This document shows positions 11,250-19,926 of a stretch of 64,000 nt of DNA, one piece after another. The stretch comes from Gerris lacustris (lineage: Eukaryota > Arthropoda > Insecta > Hemiptera > Gerridae), in NCBI GenBank assembly GCA_951217055.1, contig OX578276.1:136591787-136655786 (forward strand), given 5' to 3'. Within the stretch, counting starts at the first letter, position 1. Every line of letters starts with the position of its first letter. The notes below the pieces were generated by a model, which was not told the DNA's origin, searched no databases, and saw only the letters and a list, made by a program, of their open reading frames with translations. Both the position numbers and the translations under genes were made by a program.

Positions 11250-11297
11250 CTCGCCGGGTCGTCGTTCGGCCTACGGCCGAACTCCGCCCGACGAGTG
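11249..11297. repeat. GC-rich imperfect hairpin
   Basis: ACTCG..TTCGGCC and GGCCGAA..CGAGT pair across a tiny loop. The segment is far more GC-rich than its surroundings and sits where the neighbouring element should have its own terminal hairpin. Confidence 0.7.
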
Positions 11298-11370
11298 GCC
11301 AGGTACTTGTATAGGTCTGGTACTTATAAGAGTTGGTACTTATAGGGTTTGGTTTTTGTATAGGAGCTGG

Positions 11371-11452
11371 TACAATATAATATGATATGATATAATATAA
11401 TATGATATAATATGATATGACATAATATGATATGATATGATATAATATAATA
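11371..11452. repeat. ATATGATATAAT microsatellite/minisatellite
   Basis: Repeated 5-mers of the ATATG/ATATA type (ATATGATATGATATAATATA and variants) for ~80 bp. Confidence 0.85.
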
Positions 11453-11679
11453 AGTGCACTCTTAAAAAGAACTTGAATAATTCATATTGATTAGAAGGGG
11501 GGGGGGGGGGGTTACATAGCTTTACCTTCTAGAAATATGCTCTGAGGTGTGGTGTACGGGAAAGCTAAGAAGATCTAAGGCTGAGTAGGATTTAGCAATT
11601 AAAAATATGTATTAAATCTGTATTTTTGCTAGGGAGAAAATTAAATGATCTTAAGTGAAGGTTCTACGACATTCTAAGA

Positions 11680-12060
11680 TGTTATAGATTGCTTTAAAAT
11701 AAAAGGAAAATATTTTTTTTGCGGATGGAGAAAGGCCGGGTTCGATTCCCCACCGAGGAGAAGTCAATTTTATGATATATTTTAATCAAATAATCAATAG
11801 TAATTGAATGTATCCACCAAAAGTAGTAAATGGTAAAACACTGGGCTTAGTAATTATGAAATTATGGAAATTTCAACAACGGAGTTCAATAGAAATAGAG
11901 AGTATAGATTGCTTTAAAAAAAAAAAAAATATTTTTTATTGCGGATGGAGAAAGGCCGGGTTCGATTCCCCGCCGAGGAGAAGTCAATTTTATGATATAT
12001 TTTAATCAAATAATCAATAGTAATTGAATGTATCCACCAAAAGTAGTAAATGGAAAACAC
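11680..12060. repeat. two direct ~190-bp repeats carrying a tRNA T-arm-like motif
   Basis: TATAGATTGCTTTAAAA..GCGGATGGAGAAAGGCC..AAGTCAATTTTATGATATA..AGTAGTAAATGG occurs near 11685 and again near 11905. Each copy contains GGCCGGGTTCGATTCCCC, which looks like a tRNA T arm/B box followed by CACCGAGGAG or CGCCGAGGAG. I see no matching A box or anticodon arm upstream, so only the 3' part of a tRNA-derived element may remain. Confidence 0.6.
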
Positions 12061-12109
12061 TGGGGGAAGTAATTATGAAATTATGGAAATTTCAACAACG
12101 GAGATCAAT

Positions 12110-12530
12110 AGAAATAGGGAGTACAAAGGGGTTTCCTAGTGATGGTGTAATAAGAAATTATAGGAGAGGGGGGGGGGGGGGGGAATATAGCTAACAATAT
12201 GTTACTACTTATAAGTAAGATATAGGGAGTACAAAGGGGTTTCCTAGTGATGGTGTAATAGGAAATTATAGGAGAGGGGGAGGGGGGATATGTCTAACAA
12301 TATGTTTCTATTTATAAGTAAGAAATAGGGAGTACAAAGGGGTTTCCTAGTGATGGTGTAATAGGAAATTATAGGAGAGGGGGGGGGGGAATAGAGCTAA
12401 CAATATGTTACTACTTATAAGTAAGAAATAGGGAGTACAAAGGGGTTCCTAGTGATGGTGTGGTAAGAAATTATAGGAGAGGGGGGGGGGGGAATAGAGC
12501 TAACAATATGTTACTACTTATAATTGTTGG
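12110..12530. repeat. tandem repeat, ~103-108 bp x 4, with G-runs
   Basis: GGGAGTACAAAGGGGTTTCC begins units at 12117, 12225, 12328 and 12431 (the last has lost one T). Each contains CTAGTGATGGTGTAATA, a G-run of 8-14, AGCTAACAATATGTT and TTATAAGTAAGA. Length differences between units lie mainly in the G-run. Confidence 0.85.
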
Positions 12531-12532
12531 TA

Positions 12533-13560
12533 GAGGGTTAAAGAAAATCATAAAAGATATGGGAGTTTACTAATTCCAATGAAGCGGGGGGGGGGGGGGA
12601 GTGTGTCTAGGAATATGAGCAGAATTGCTAGAGAGGGGGTGTTCAGAGGGGGGGGGGTGTTCATCCATTTAAACCATAACCTAATCAAAGAAATCCGAAA
12701 AAACACTAAAGAAAACAGTTTTTTCAATTTATCTCAAGAAAAAAGAACTAACACAATTCAGTACATAACAATATTTACTACACTTTTCAAGAGCTTTTCT
12801 ACGATATACATCATTATTTAAAATATTAATTTTGGCATTTGTACCATTGTACCCGGGGGTACCAAAATTATATTTCAATAAACAAACAATTCAAAAAGGC
12901 TTTAAATAACCAAATAAAGAATAATAAACCACTTTTAAAATTTAAAAAATATTATATAACAACAAACATACAAATCGGTACAAAAGTACGTGTACCAATT
13001 TTTTTAAAAATAAATAAATAATATAGTTTAAATGTACAAATCAAGGGCTTTCAAATTATATACGAAGCAATATTTAAATCGGATAAAAGTGGTCACTTGG
13101 TATATGGTTTAAGAAAATTATAAATGATATGTGAGTTCACGATTCCAATGAAGGGGGGGAGAGCATCTAAGTATATGAGCAGGATTGCTAGAGAGGGGTT
13201 GTGCAGGGGGGGGGGGGGTCATTCATTTGAAACCATAAACTAACAGAAAGAAAACCATAAACCCTAAAGAAAACAGTTTTTTCAATTTATTTCAAGAAAA
13301 AATATTAATAAAACAATTGAGTACACACCAAGATGTTCGGGGGGGGGGGGGGGGGGGGAGGGTTGTTCATCCATTTAAACCATAAACTAATCTAGCAAAT
13401 CCAAGAAATAACTAAAAAATAATTATTTTCAATTTATCTCGATAAACAATAAAAATGACACAATTGACAATTATACAAATCGGTACAAAAGTACGTGTAC
13501 CAATTTTTTAAAAATAAACAAATAAAAGAGCTTTAATGTACAAGTCAAGAGCTTTCAAAT
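12533..13560. repeat. duplicated ~500-570-bp G-run repeat
   Basis: Two diverged direct copies: ATTCCAATGAAG + G-run + AGGAATATGAGCAGAATTG near 12570 and its relative near 13145, and the ACAAATCGGTACAAAAGTACG block at 12969 and again at ~13472. The AAGAGCTTTTCTACGATATACAT segment near 12790 matches AAAGAGCTTTTCAACGATATGCAT in the poly-C repeat at 54.4-55.0 kb, so all belong to one G/C-run family. The frames at 12579-12821 and 12839-13021 are repeat translations. Confidence 0.6.
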
Positions 13561-14160
13561 GATATGCGAACGAATATTATAATCGAAAAAAAGTTGTCTC
13601 GTGACGTCACGTAACCACGGCACAGTCGGGAAAAAGTTTACTCTCAATTTCTCAGCAAATAGGAAGAATTATAAACATATCAAGGTCTTGTTTTAAAGGG
13701 CATTAGTGTTAGATTTGAACCTAAAAATCAGAATTTAAATCGGTCAATTATTACCAAAGATATGAGAGCTCAAAGACAAAAATTGAAAAAAACAAAACCA
13801 AAATAGCCCCATTTAGACTACAACCAACAGAGATACGACAAAATGACCTATGAACAAAAATGTAGATCTTGCAAAATTAGTACATGTTTGTTAAATCAGT
13901 TTTTCGCTACAACAAACCGTGGATTTTTAAAAAATTCCAACACAGCTACGACGGTTTTTCTCATCTTAGGGGGGGAAGACGAAGGAAAAGTAAACTTTTG
14001 GCAATTTTTCGGGTTCACAAAGCGGGCATTGCGCATCGAATGGCGAAAACCCCAACTCTCTAGCTATAGCGGAAGTGGGTAAACATTTGTATACATGAGT
14101 CAGTGAGTCAGTCAGTGAGTTTCACAGGGGGTTGTATATATGTTAGATTTAATTAAAAGA
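13561..14160. other. non-coding stretch with interspersed-repeat character
   Basis: No gene is supported. The plus frame at 13843-14082 has no recognisable domain and contains an insect-repeat-like G-run phrase. GTCAGTGAGTCAGTCAGTGAGT near 14100 is a short simple repeat of the kind often found at element ends. Confidence 0.4.
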
Positions 14161-14195
14161 GGAGGGAACTTCGTTCCTACGACACCACACTCTAT
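14160..14195 (+). repeat. terminal fragment of the GGAACGAAGTTCC family
   Basis: GGAACTTCGTTCCTACGACACCACAC matches the 3' end of copy 1 (3460-3489) with part of the hairpin deleted. Only the terminus is present. Confidence 0.6.
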
Positions 14196-14694
14196 TTTTT
14201 TTTTAGTTTAGTTCAGTAGAAGGTCATAAGTTTTGGTTTTCTAAGGAGGGTCTTATGATTTCTAAGGATTGCCATGATTAAGTAAATAAATATAGACTGA
14301 GCAATTATACTTGTTTTGCTAATCTCAAAAGATAAAATGTTATTGATAAATTGTTGGCGAAGAATGTAAAACAGAAATAATAAAACACCTTAAACAAGGT
14401 TGTAATTGAAACCATATATATAACCTAGATAAGACACAAGAATATACACAATTATTGATCCATCGTTAAATCACCAATTGTTAGTGCGTTAAATGTCTCT
14501 TAAGCAGGCCCTACACTATCAATCCGCTTGATCAAAATAGTGCGTCAAGCTGCTTGACAAGTGCTTCAAGTAGCCTTGGGGCGCATCAAGCACACCATCA
14601 ATCATTTCACCAACACTCATTTGCAGCGGAGTTTTCTACTTACTAGTGAACTGCTCCTCCTGGACTGCAGTGAATCATTATTTTGTAGATACAG

Positions 14695-14834
14695 TGATGT
14701 CCTCACACTAAATACTACACTACGTATTATATGAAAGTATCCCTTTAACAAATTCAATATAATTTTCAAGAACAATTAAAAAAACTGTCAAAAAAACAAC
14801 TTGACATAATCAAAATAATAACAAAACCATTACA
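14695..14834 (-). repeat. BEL/Pao 3' LTR (140 bp)
   Basis: Read on the minus strand it begins TGTAATGG and ends GACATCA (TG..CA). It is identical to the 19400-19539 copy except for about one base (CTCACAC against CTTACAC near the U5 end), which implies recent insertion. The 140-bp length is short for the group. Confidence 0.85.
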
Positions 14835-15300
14835 TCCTCCCGGCCTCCTCATTGTTGTCCAGCCCTGCTGCACGTAACAGCATGATTTTTTGAATTGGCC
14901 GCTTCAGCTCTCCAACAGCGGTCTTAACGTCTACTATTCGGACCTTTCCATCGCGCCCAGGATAAACATTAACGATTATTCCCATAGGCCAACTATTTCG
15001 TGGGCTATTTTCATCAGCAATTATGACGAGGTCATCAATAGTGATATCTCTTTTTGAGGTATGCCATCTTTTTCTATTTACCAGCGTGGGTAAGTATTCT
15101 TTAATCCAACGACGCCAAAATATATCAGCATAATATTGTGCTAAACGCCACATTTTTCTATGGTGAAGTTCTTCTCTGGTGAAAAGTCCTGGTACAGCAA
15201 CATGACAGTCTTTGCCAATTAGCAAATGGTTGGGTGTCAAGCTTTCTTCGTCTTGATGGTCAGACGAGACGTATGTTAATGGATGACTGTTAACACTGTG
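14830..15300 (-). pseudogene. BEL/Pao integrase C-terminal region (DUF5641-type), 5'-truncated
   Basis: The minus-strand frame reads NSHPLTYVSSDHQDEES then LTPNHLLIG (the PLTPNHxLIG hallmark near the end of BEL integrase), then KMWRLAQYYADIFWRRWIKE and a basic DUF5641-like domain (DLVIIADENSPRNSWPMG), stopping about residue 136 after the LTPNH start and overlapping the LTR edge. The first codon of the longest frame is TTG, so that start is artificial; the reading continues upstream to ~15295. There the inversion junction cuts it. The preceding residues (TVLTDEV) are encoded on the opposite strand just to the right. The DDE catalytic core is absent. Confidence 0.85.
14835..14855 (-). other. 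polypurine tract next to the 3' LTR
   Basis: On the minus strand GAGGAGGCCGGGAGGA directly precedes the LTR's TGTAATGG. It is the expected plus-strand DNA primer position for an LTR retrotransposon in minus orientation. Confidence 0.6.
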
Positions 15301-15307
15301 TTAACAG
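15287..15307. other. inversion junction at paired GTTAAC motifs
   Basis: CTGTTAACACTGTGTTAACAG is an odd-length palindrome where plus- and minus-strand integrase codons meet. The left half continues minus-strand integrase (..VNSHPLTYV); the right half encodes TVLTDEV on the plus strand and then runs straight into gag (KPVFEIEKQ). GTTAAC on each side would give the short homology for a template jump to the opposite strand. Confidence 0.7.
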
Positions 15308-16860
15308 ATGAAGTGAAACCAGTGTTTGAAATAGAAAAACAAAGAGAAAATCAAGAATCTTCATCAGCACATTTAATAAAAGATTTTACAACAGCAACCC
15401 AAGCCATGACTGAAGCTTTCCAAAATATTGCAAAATCAAGCGCAGAAAAAGCATTGAATAAACAAATTTTAGGTCGAAAATTACCAGAGTTTTCAGGAAA
15501 CCCCGAAGATTGGCCGATGTTTATTTCATTGTAAAAAAGCTCTACAGCAAAGTGTAAATTCAGCGACGAAGAAAATATGGTAAGGTTGCATAAAGCTTTA
15601 ACCGGAAAAGCGTTATTGGCAGTAAAATCTTTATTTGTCTCCCCATTAAATTTAAGAACAGTAATAAGTATTCTAGAAACCAGGTTTGGCAGGCCGGAGC
15701 TAATAATAGAAACAATGATAAACAAAGCTCGGTCTTTGCCCTCAATATCTAGTGAAAACCCCGATAATATAATAAATTTTGCAACAAATATTCAAAACAT
15801 GACAGCAACAGCTGTATCTCTAAATTTAAGTTCATACATAACAAATCCAACCCTTTTGAAAGAACTCATGTCAAAATTACCGGTTTACTTTAAGTACGAG
15901 TGGGCCAAAAATGTGAGACGTAAAGGAATAACATTGCCTACTTTGTTAAATTTTTCAGAATGGTTAGAAGAAGCAGCTTCATTTGCTAGTTTACTAAGTA
16001 AGCCCTCTACTTCGTATGATCCGGGCGTTCGTAAAGCAGACAACAAAGTGTCAAAACCTAGTAGACAAAATGTGTTGTCAACAAATGAAAATAGTGACAC
16101 AATTGAGAAAAGAACAAGCTCATGTGCATTTTGCACAATAGATAACGATCACTCGATAACCAAATGCAAGAAAATTCTAGCTTTAAGTGTGAACGACAGA
16201 TGGGAGTGGGCTAAGTCACAACAAATTTGCTTTGCGTGCCTAAAGAAATCCCCTCATCGTGTAACCGACTGTCGATTTAAGAAAAGGTGTGGCATAAATG
16301 GCTGCCAAAAGGTCCACCACCCACTCCTCCATGCTTCTCCAAATGAAATAGACCAGTGTAATCTACAAATAGATGAAGATGAAAATGAAGTCTGCAATGA
16401 AGAGACGGTAGAAGATAAACACATCCATCAAGAAACAAATGACGATCAAGATCAAGGACAAGATGTTCACGTAATAGGGAATGATCAAGAAGAAGAACAC
16501 TTGCTTCAAGCTAGGAATGTTGGCAGACGAGTCTTACTCAAAGTAGCTCCAATCACCATCATAGGTACCAATAAATCCATTGAAACGTTCGCACTATTTG
16601 ATGAAGCCAGCACAGTTAGTCTTATTGACACGGAACTAGCAGAAGAGGTAGGCTTAACTGGACCCATCCAACCTTTAAAGATATTTTGGACAAACTCTAG
16701 CTACTACGAGGACAACAAATCAAAAAGAATAAATTTAAGCGTACAAGGAAAATTAGATGATACTGTGTTTAATTTAGAAAATGTTCGTACAATGAAGCAA
16801 TTAAATTTACCCTGCCACTCGGTAAATGCAACTAAATGTGCTAAACAGTGTGCTAAATAA
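15289..16860 (+). pseudogene. BEL/Pao gag-protease segment, inverted, with nonsense codon
   Basis: One plus-strand frame. A coiled-coil-like gag stretch (ALNKQILGRKLPEFSGNPEDWP) is interrupted by TAA at 15532-15534, then continues as RLHKALTGKALLAVKSLF and gag core, Cys/His-rich knuckles (CAFCTIDNDHSITKCKK; CFACLKKSPHRVTDC), an acidic linker and a protease-like FALFDEASTVSLID (Asp-Glu-Ala where Asp-Ser/Thr-Gly or Asp-Glu-Gly is usual). It ends at TAA 16858-16860, created by a short expansion of TGTGCTAAA (about four copies, 16830-16890); the reading resumes in another frame beyond. In the provirus sense this block is backwards. Confidence 0.85.
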
Positions 16861-16877
16861 TAATGTGCTAAATAACT

Positions 16878-18491
16878 AAATGTGCTAAACATTTAGAGCA
16901 CCTTCCAATTAAAAATGTAAAAGATGTTAAGCCAAAGGTTCTTATTGGACAGGAGCATGTAGATCTGATCATCGCACGTGAAGTAGTGCAGGGACCGAGT
17001 AACGCACCTTTTGCATCCAGAACAAAGTTAGGTTGGGTAATTCACGGGAATATGTCATTGCTAAAAGATAGAGTAGATGCAGAGTTTTCTTATCATTGCT
17101 ACGCTGAAGAATCTGAGCTGGAAGATTTGCTTCGCCAAAGTATTCTAGCAGATAATTTAGTGAAACCTGGAGAAAGGGTTATGTCACCAGAAGATAAAAA
17201 AGGATTAAAAATTATGGAAACGACGTGCAAACAATTAGAAGATAAACATTGGGAAATTGGACTTCTATGGAAAAATGAAAATACAAGGCTACCGGAAAGC
17301 AAGACAACCGCGCTTCGAAGACTTTACTCAGTCGAAAAGAAAATGGACAAAGATGACATATTTGCTAAAAAGTATTGTGAACAAATTGAAAGCTTCGTGA
17401 AGAAAGGATATGCCCGAATACTTGGTGACGAAGAATCACGAATCGAGCCCGAAAAAACATGGTATTTGCCACATTTTGCTGTAAAGCATCCAGGTAAGCC
17501 AGATAAATTTCGATTTGTGTTTGATGCTCGGGCTAAATCAAATGGAGTATCCTTTAATGACAATCTAATAACTGGGCCTGACTTACTCAACTCAGTACCG
17601 GGAGTCATACAATCCTTTCGAGAAAAAAGGTTTGCAGTAGTAGGGGATATTGAAGAAATGTTTTTACGGGTTAAAATCAAACCTGAAGATCAGGTTGCGC
17701 AGCGATTTTTGTGGCGTGGTAAAGATAGATCACTACCACCAAAGGTATATCAAATGCAAGCGATGATATTTGGCTCTGCTTGTTCACCTAGTTGTGCCAT
17801 TTTCGTTACTAGAAAAAATGCCGACAAAAATTCGAGAGAATTTCCTGCTGCTGTACAAGCAGTCTACAAAAATCACTACATGGACGACTATTTAGGTAGC
17901 TTTGACACGGAAAAAGAAGCTATAGATGTAGTAGATCAAGTAGTTAACTGCTATAAACGAGGAAATTTCTACATGCGAAATTGGATGAGTAATTCAGCAA
18001 AAATAATTGAGGGGATTCCCATAGAACTTCGGGCTAAAACGGTCGCAGAGTTAGAATTTGATCGTTGGCCAACCGCAGAACGAGTTCTAGGTTTGGTCTG
18101 GAACCCGAAAACGGATTACTTAAGCTTTTCTGATAGAGTGTTATGTAAATACGAATCTATACTTAAGAAAACAACCGCACCAACCAAGAGAGAAGTGCTC
18201 AAGGTAGTCATGTCTGTTTATGATCCACTCGGTATATTGTCGCCTATAACGATACAAGGAAGGATGCTGCTACAACAAGTGTGGGCTGAAAAAATTGGAT
18301 GGGACGATGTTATAAGCACAAGTCTTTTTAATAAATGGGTAGCATGGGCAGCCGAATTACATAACATCAAAAGCATCACAATTCCACGATGGTATGGATT
18401 TCATTCTAAAGAAACAAGTGAGGTGCAGTTGCACACTTTTTGTGATGGAAGCGAAAAAGGTTATGCTGCAGTATCATATCTGAGATTTATA
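16878..18491 (+). pseudogene. BEL/Pao reverse transcriptase with truncated RNase H, inverted
   Basis: Frame continues HLEHLPIKN..VLIGQEHVDLI, then ASRTKLGWVIHG (protease-RT linker typical of BEL), RT fingers and palm (WYLPHFAVKHPGKPDKFRFV, VVGDIEEMFLRVKI, MIFGSACSPS), and the catalytic YMDD in HYMDDYLG at ~17877-17888. It then passes through the connection (YDPLGILSPITIQG) and just enters RNase H (TFCDGSEKGYAAVSY) before breaking at ~18491. The long frame starts at GTG 16986 only because of the upstream shift; homology begins earlier. Key RT residues look intact, but there is no intact gag-pol context and the orientation is opposite to the LTRs. Confidence 0.9.
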
Positions 18492-18531
18492 GTAGGCTTA
18501 ACTGGACCCATCCAACCTTTAAAGATATTTT
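18492..18531 (+). repeat. 40-bp copy of protease-region sequence
   Basis: Exact direct copy of 16648-16687 (GTAGGCTTAACTGGACCCAT..). It follows RNase H codons directly and overlaps the next fragment by AGATATTTT, so it looks like a patch copied during strand transfer. Confidence 0.85.
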
Positions 18532-18660
18532 AGAACTTCCTTGAGTAATAGTTTTCTCAGGAGTGTCCTTCTTAGTGGCTAACGTCAATTGTTCAACTGA
18601 CTGAATGACTTTGACAACTGTTCCATTTTCACTTGGAATAGTTGTGTCGTTCGTTACTTC
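18523..18660 (-). repeat. 138-bp duplicate of gag 5' sequence
   Basis: Identical to 19049-19186, same orientation, offset 526. It is joined at its right end to minus-strand gag at 18661 and at its left end to the 40-bp protease copy through a 9-bp shared AGATATTTT. Confidence 0.85.
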
Positions 18661-19291
18661 ATTTTATTAAATGTGCTGATGAAGATTCTTGATTTTCTCT
18701 TTGTTTTTCTATTTCAAACACTGGTTTCAACTCGCATTTTCCTTCGCTTGTAATTGGTTTATCTAACCATGATTTTACCTTTTCAAGATAAGTGATTTCT
18801 TCCATATCTACCAAGTTAATACTTGATGCTCTAGAACTATTTGACTTCACAGATGCTGCCTTTAGCGCTGCTTCTGCTTCTATCAAAGCTATCTTTCTTG
18901 CCATATCTTTTGCTTTTTGGGCTTTTTCTAATTCTATTTCTGCTTTTTCTAATTCTATTTCTGCAAGCTCATTTTCTTGCTTAATCAAAGCAATGGCTCT
19001 CATTTTTTCTAATTCTATTTTCATCTGTAATCTTTTACTACTATTTTTAGATATTTTAGAACTTCCTTGAGTAATAGTTTTCTCAGGAGTGTCCTTCTTA
19101 GTGGCTAACGTCAATTGTTCAACTGACTGAATGACTTTGACAACTGTTCCATTTTCACTTGGAATAGTTGTGTCGTTCGTTACTTCAATTTTATTAATAG
19201 TTAAAGGTTGGCAAGGATCATACCTTATAGGTGGCTTTCCTGCAGTTTTCCGTGTACTTTTCCTGGCTGGAAGACTACCGGCTTCGCTCAT
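18659..19291 (-). pseudogene. BEL/Pao gag N-terminal region, 3'-truncated
   Basis: ATG at 19289-19291 on the minus strand opens a 210-codon frame: basic N-terminus (SLPARKSTRKTAGKPPIRY), a Ser/Thr-rich part, then a long heptad-like coiled coil rich in Glu/Lys/Ala (~residues 90-155: ELEKMRAIALIKQENELAEI, repeated IELEKAEIELEKA). It ends with KPVFEIEKQ..SSAHLIK, where the stop is supplied by the rearrangement. The last ~74 bp (18661-18735) are also present inverted at 15309-15382, where gag continues. The start fits its place just inside the 5' LTR. Confidence 0.85.
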
Positions 19292-19371
19292 TTTTATTTT
19301 TCGCTACTGAAAATTTACGGCAAAATTTGTCAGTAGTTTAATACAAATGACGAAATTTATATCACTGTGTA

Positions 19372-19394
19372 ACACGAAACCCAAAGGACCAGTT
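19372..19394 (-). other. candidate primer-binding site
   Basis: On the minus strand TGGTCCTTTGGGTTTCG follows the 5' LTR after ~8 nt. TGG at the start matches the complement of a tRNA CCA end, and TGGTCCTT resembles primer sites of other BEL elements. The primer tRNA is not determined. Confidence 0.45.
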
Positions 19395-19399
19395 TAATG

Positions 19400-19539
19400 T
19401 GATGTCCTTACACTAAATACTACACTACGTATTATATGAAAGTATCCCTTTAACAAATTCAATATAATTTTCAAGAACAATTAAAAAAACTGTCAAAAAA
19501 ACAACTTGACATAATCAAAATAATAACAAAACCATTACA
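19400..19539 (-). repeat. BEL/Pao 5' LTR (140 bp)
   Basis: Upstream LTR in element orientation, near-identical to 14695-14834. Both LTRs face the same way, so the interior rearrangement did not invert either end. Confidence 0.85.
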
Positions 19540-19926
19540 GATACCATGGTTTCGAATTAAGATTTGGGGTTTCTCATCTTGACAGTTGTTGCTCTCAAGC
19601 GGAAATAAAAGATTCAGAGGAAACGACGTTGGTCAAAGGCGCGGAACTTTCCACAACTTGGGACTATCACGATTCACAATAGAAATAAATCAATGAGGAG
19701 GCTAATAAATTCTCGATCGACATTATTATCTATGATGTCCGAACCTTCAAAAGTTCATAGCAGGTGACTAACGGAATGCTTGATAAAAATTGCTCTAGAC
19801 TATCAATCACCGTCAAGGCTTGACTCAATCAGCGTCAAACGGGTTCCTAGACTATCAATCATGATTGAGACCATCGCTTGACGCGTTGTTTTGAGCAAGC
19901 AGATTGATAGTGCAGGGCCTGCTTAA

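Larger units (their letters stand above)
14695..19539 (-). mobile_element. BEL/Pao LTR retrotransposon, internally scrambled provirus
   Basis: Reading minus, the order is 5' LTR (19400-19539), candidate primer-binding site, gag start (19291 to 18659), an inverted gag-protease-RT block on the plus strand (15289-18491), the integrase C-terminal part (about 15300 to 14835), a purine-rich tract and the 3' LTR (14695-14834). Between the RT block and gag start lie a 40-bp copy of protease-region sequence and a 138-bp copy of gag sequence. Most of RNase H and the integrase catalytic core are missing. GATAC occurs just outside both LTRs (14688-14692 and 19540-19544), a likely 5-bp target duplication with a 2-nt offset on the left. 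It is non-autonomous and cannot make a working polyprotein. Confidence 0.85.
14500..19926. mobile_element. TTAA-flanked TIR element, host of the nested BEL/Pao provirus
   Basis: TTAA at 14500-14503 is followed by GCAGGCCCTACACTATCAAT. On the right, ATTGATAGTGCAGGGCCTGC ends at 19922, followed by TTAA at 19923-19926. The match continues inward as a longer imperfect inverted repeat (CGCTTGATCAAAA..GCGTCAAGC). TTAA target duplications are the signature of the piggyBac superfamily. The element's own DNA is ~190 bp on the left and ~380 bp on the right with no transposase, so it is a MITE-like derivative. GACTATCAATCA recurs as a subterminal motif near 19798 and 19850. Confidence 0.75.

Noticed and set aside
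12579..13021. Two adjacent short plus-strand genes
   Set aside because: Low-complexity Lys/Asn/Ile translations of a duplicated G-run repeat.
15351..15745. Minus-strand frames opposite the gag block
   Set aside because: Shadows of the plus-strand gag frame, which has clear BEL/Pao similarity.
16986..18533. Intact 515-residue protein gene
   Set aside because: The apparent start is GTG inside a continuing homologous reading, and the C-terminus is a pasted 40-bp fragment; it is part of a broken provirus.
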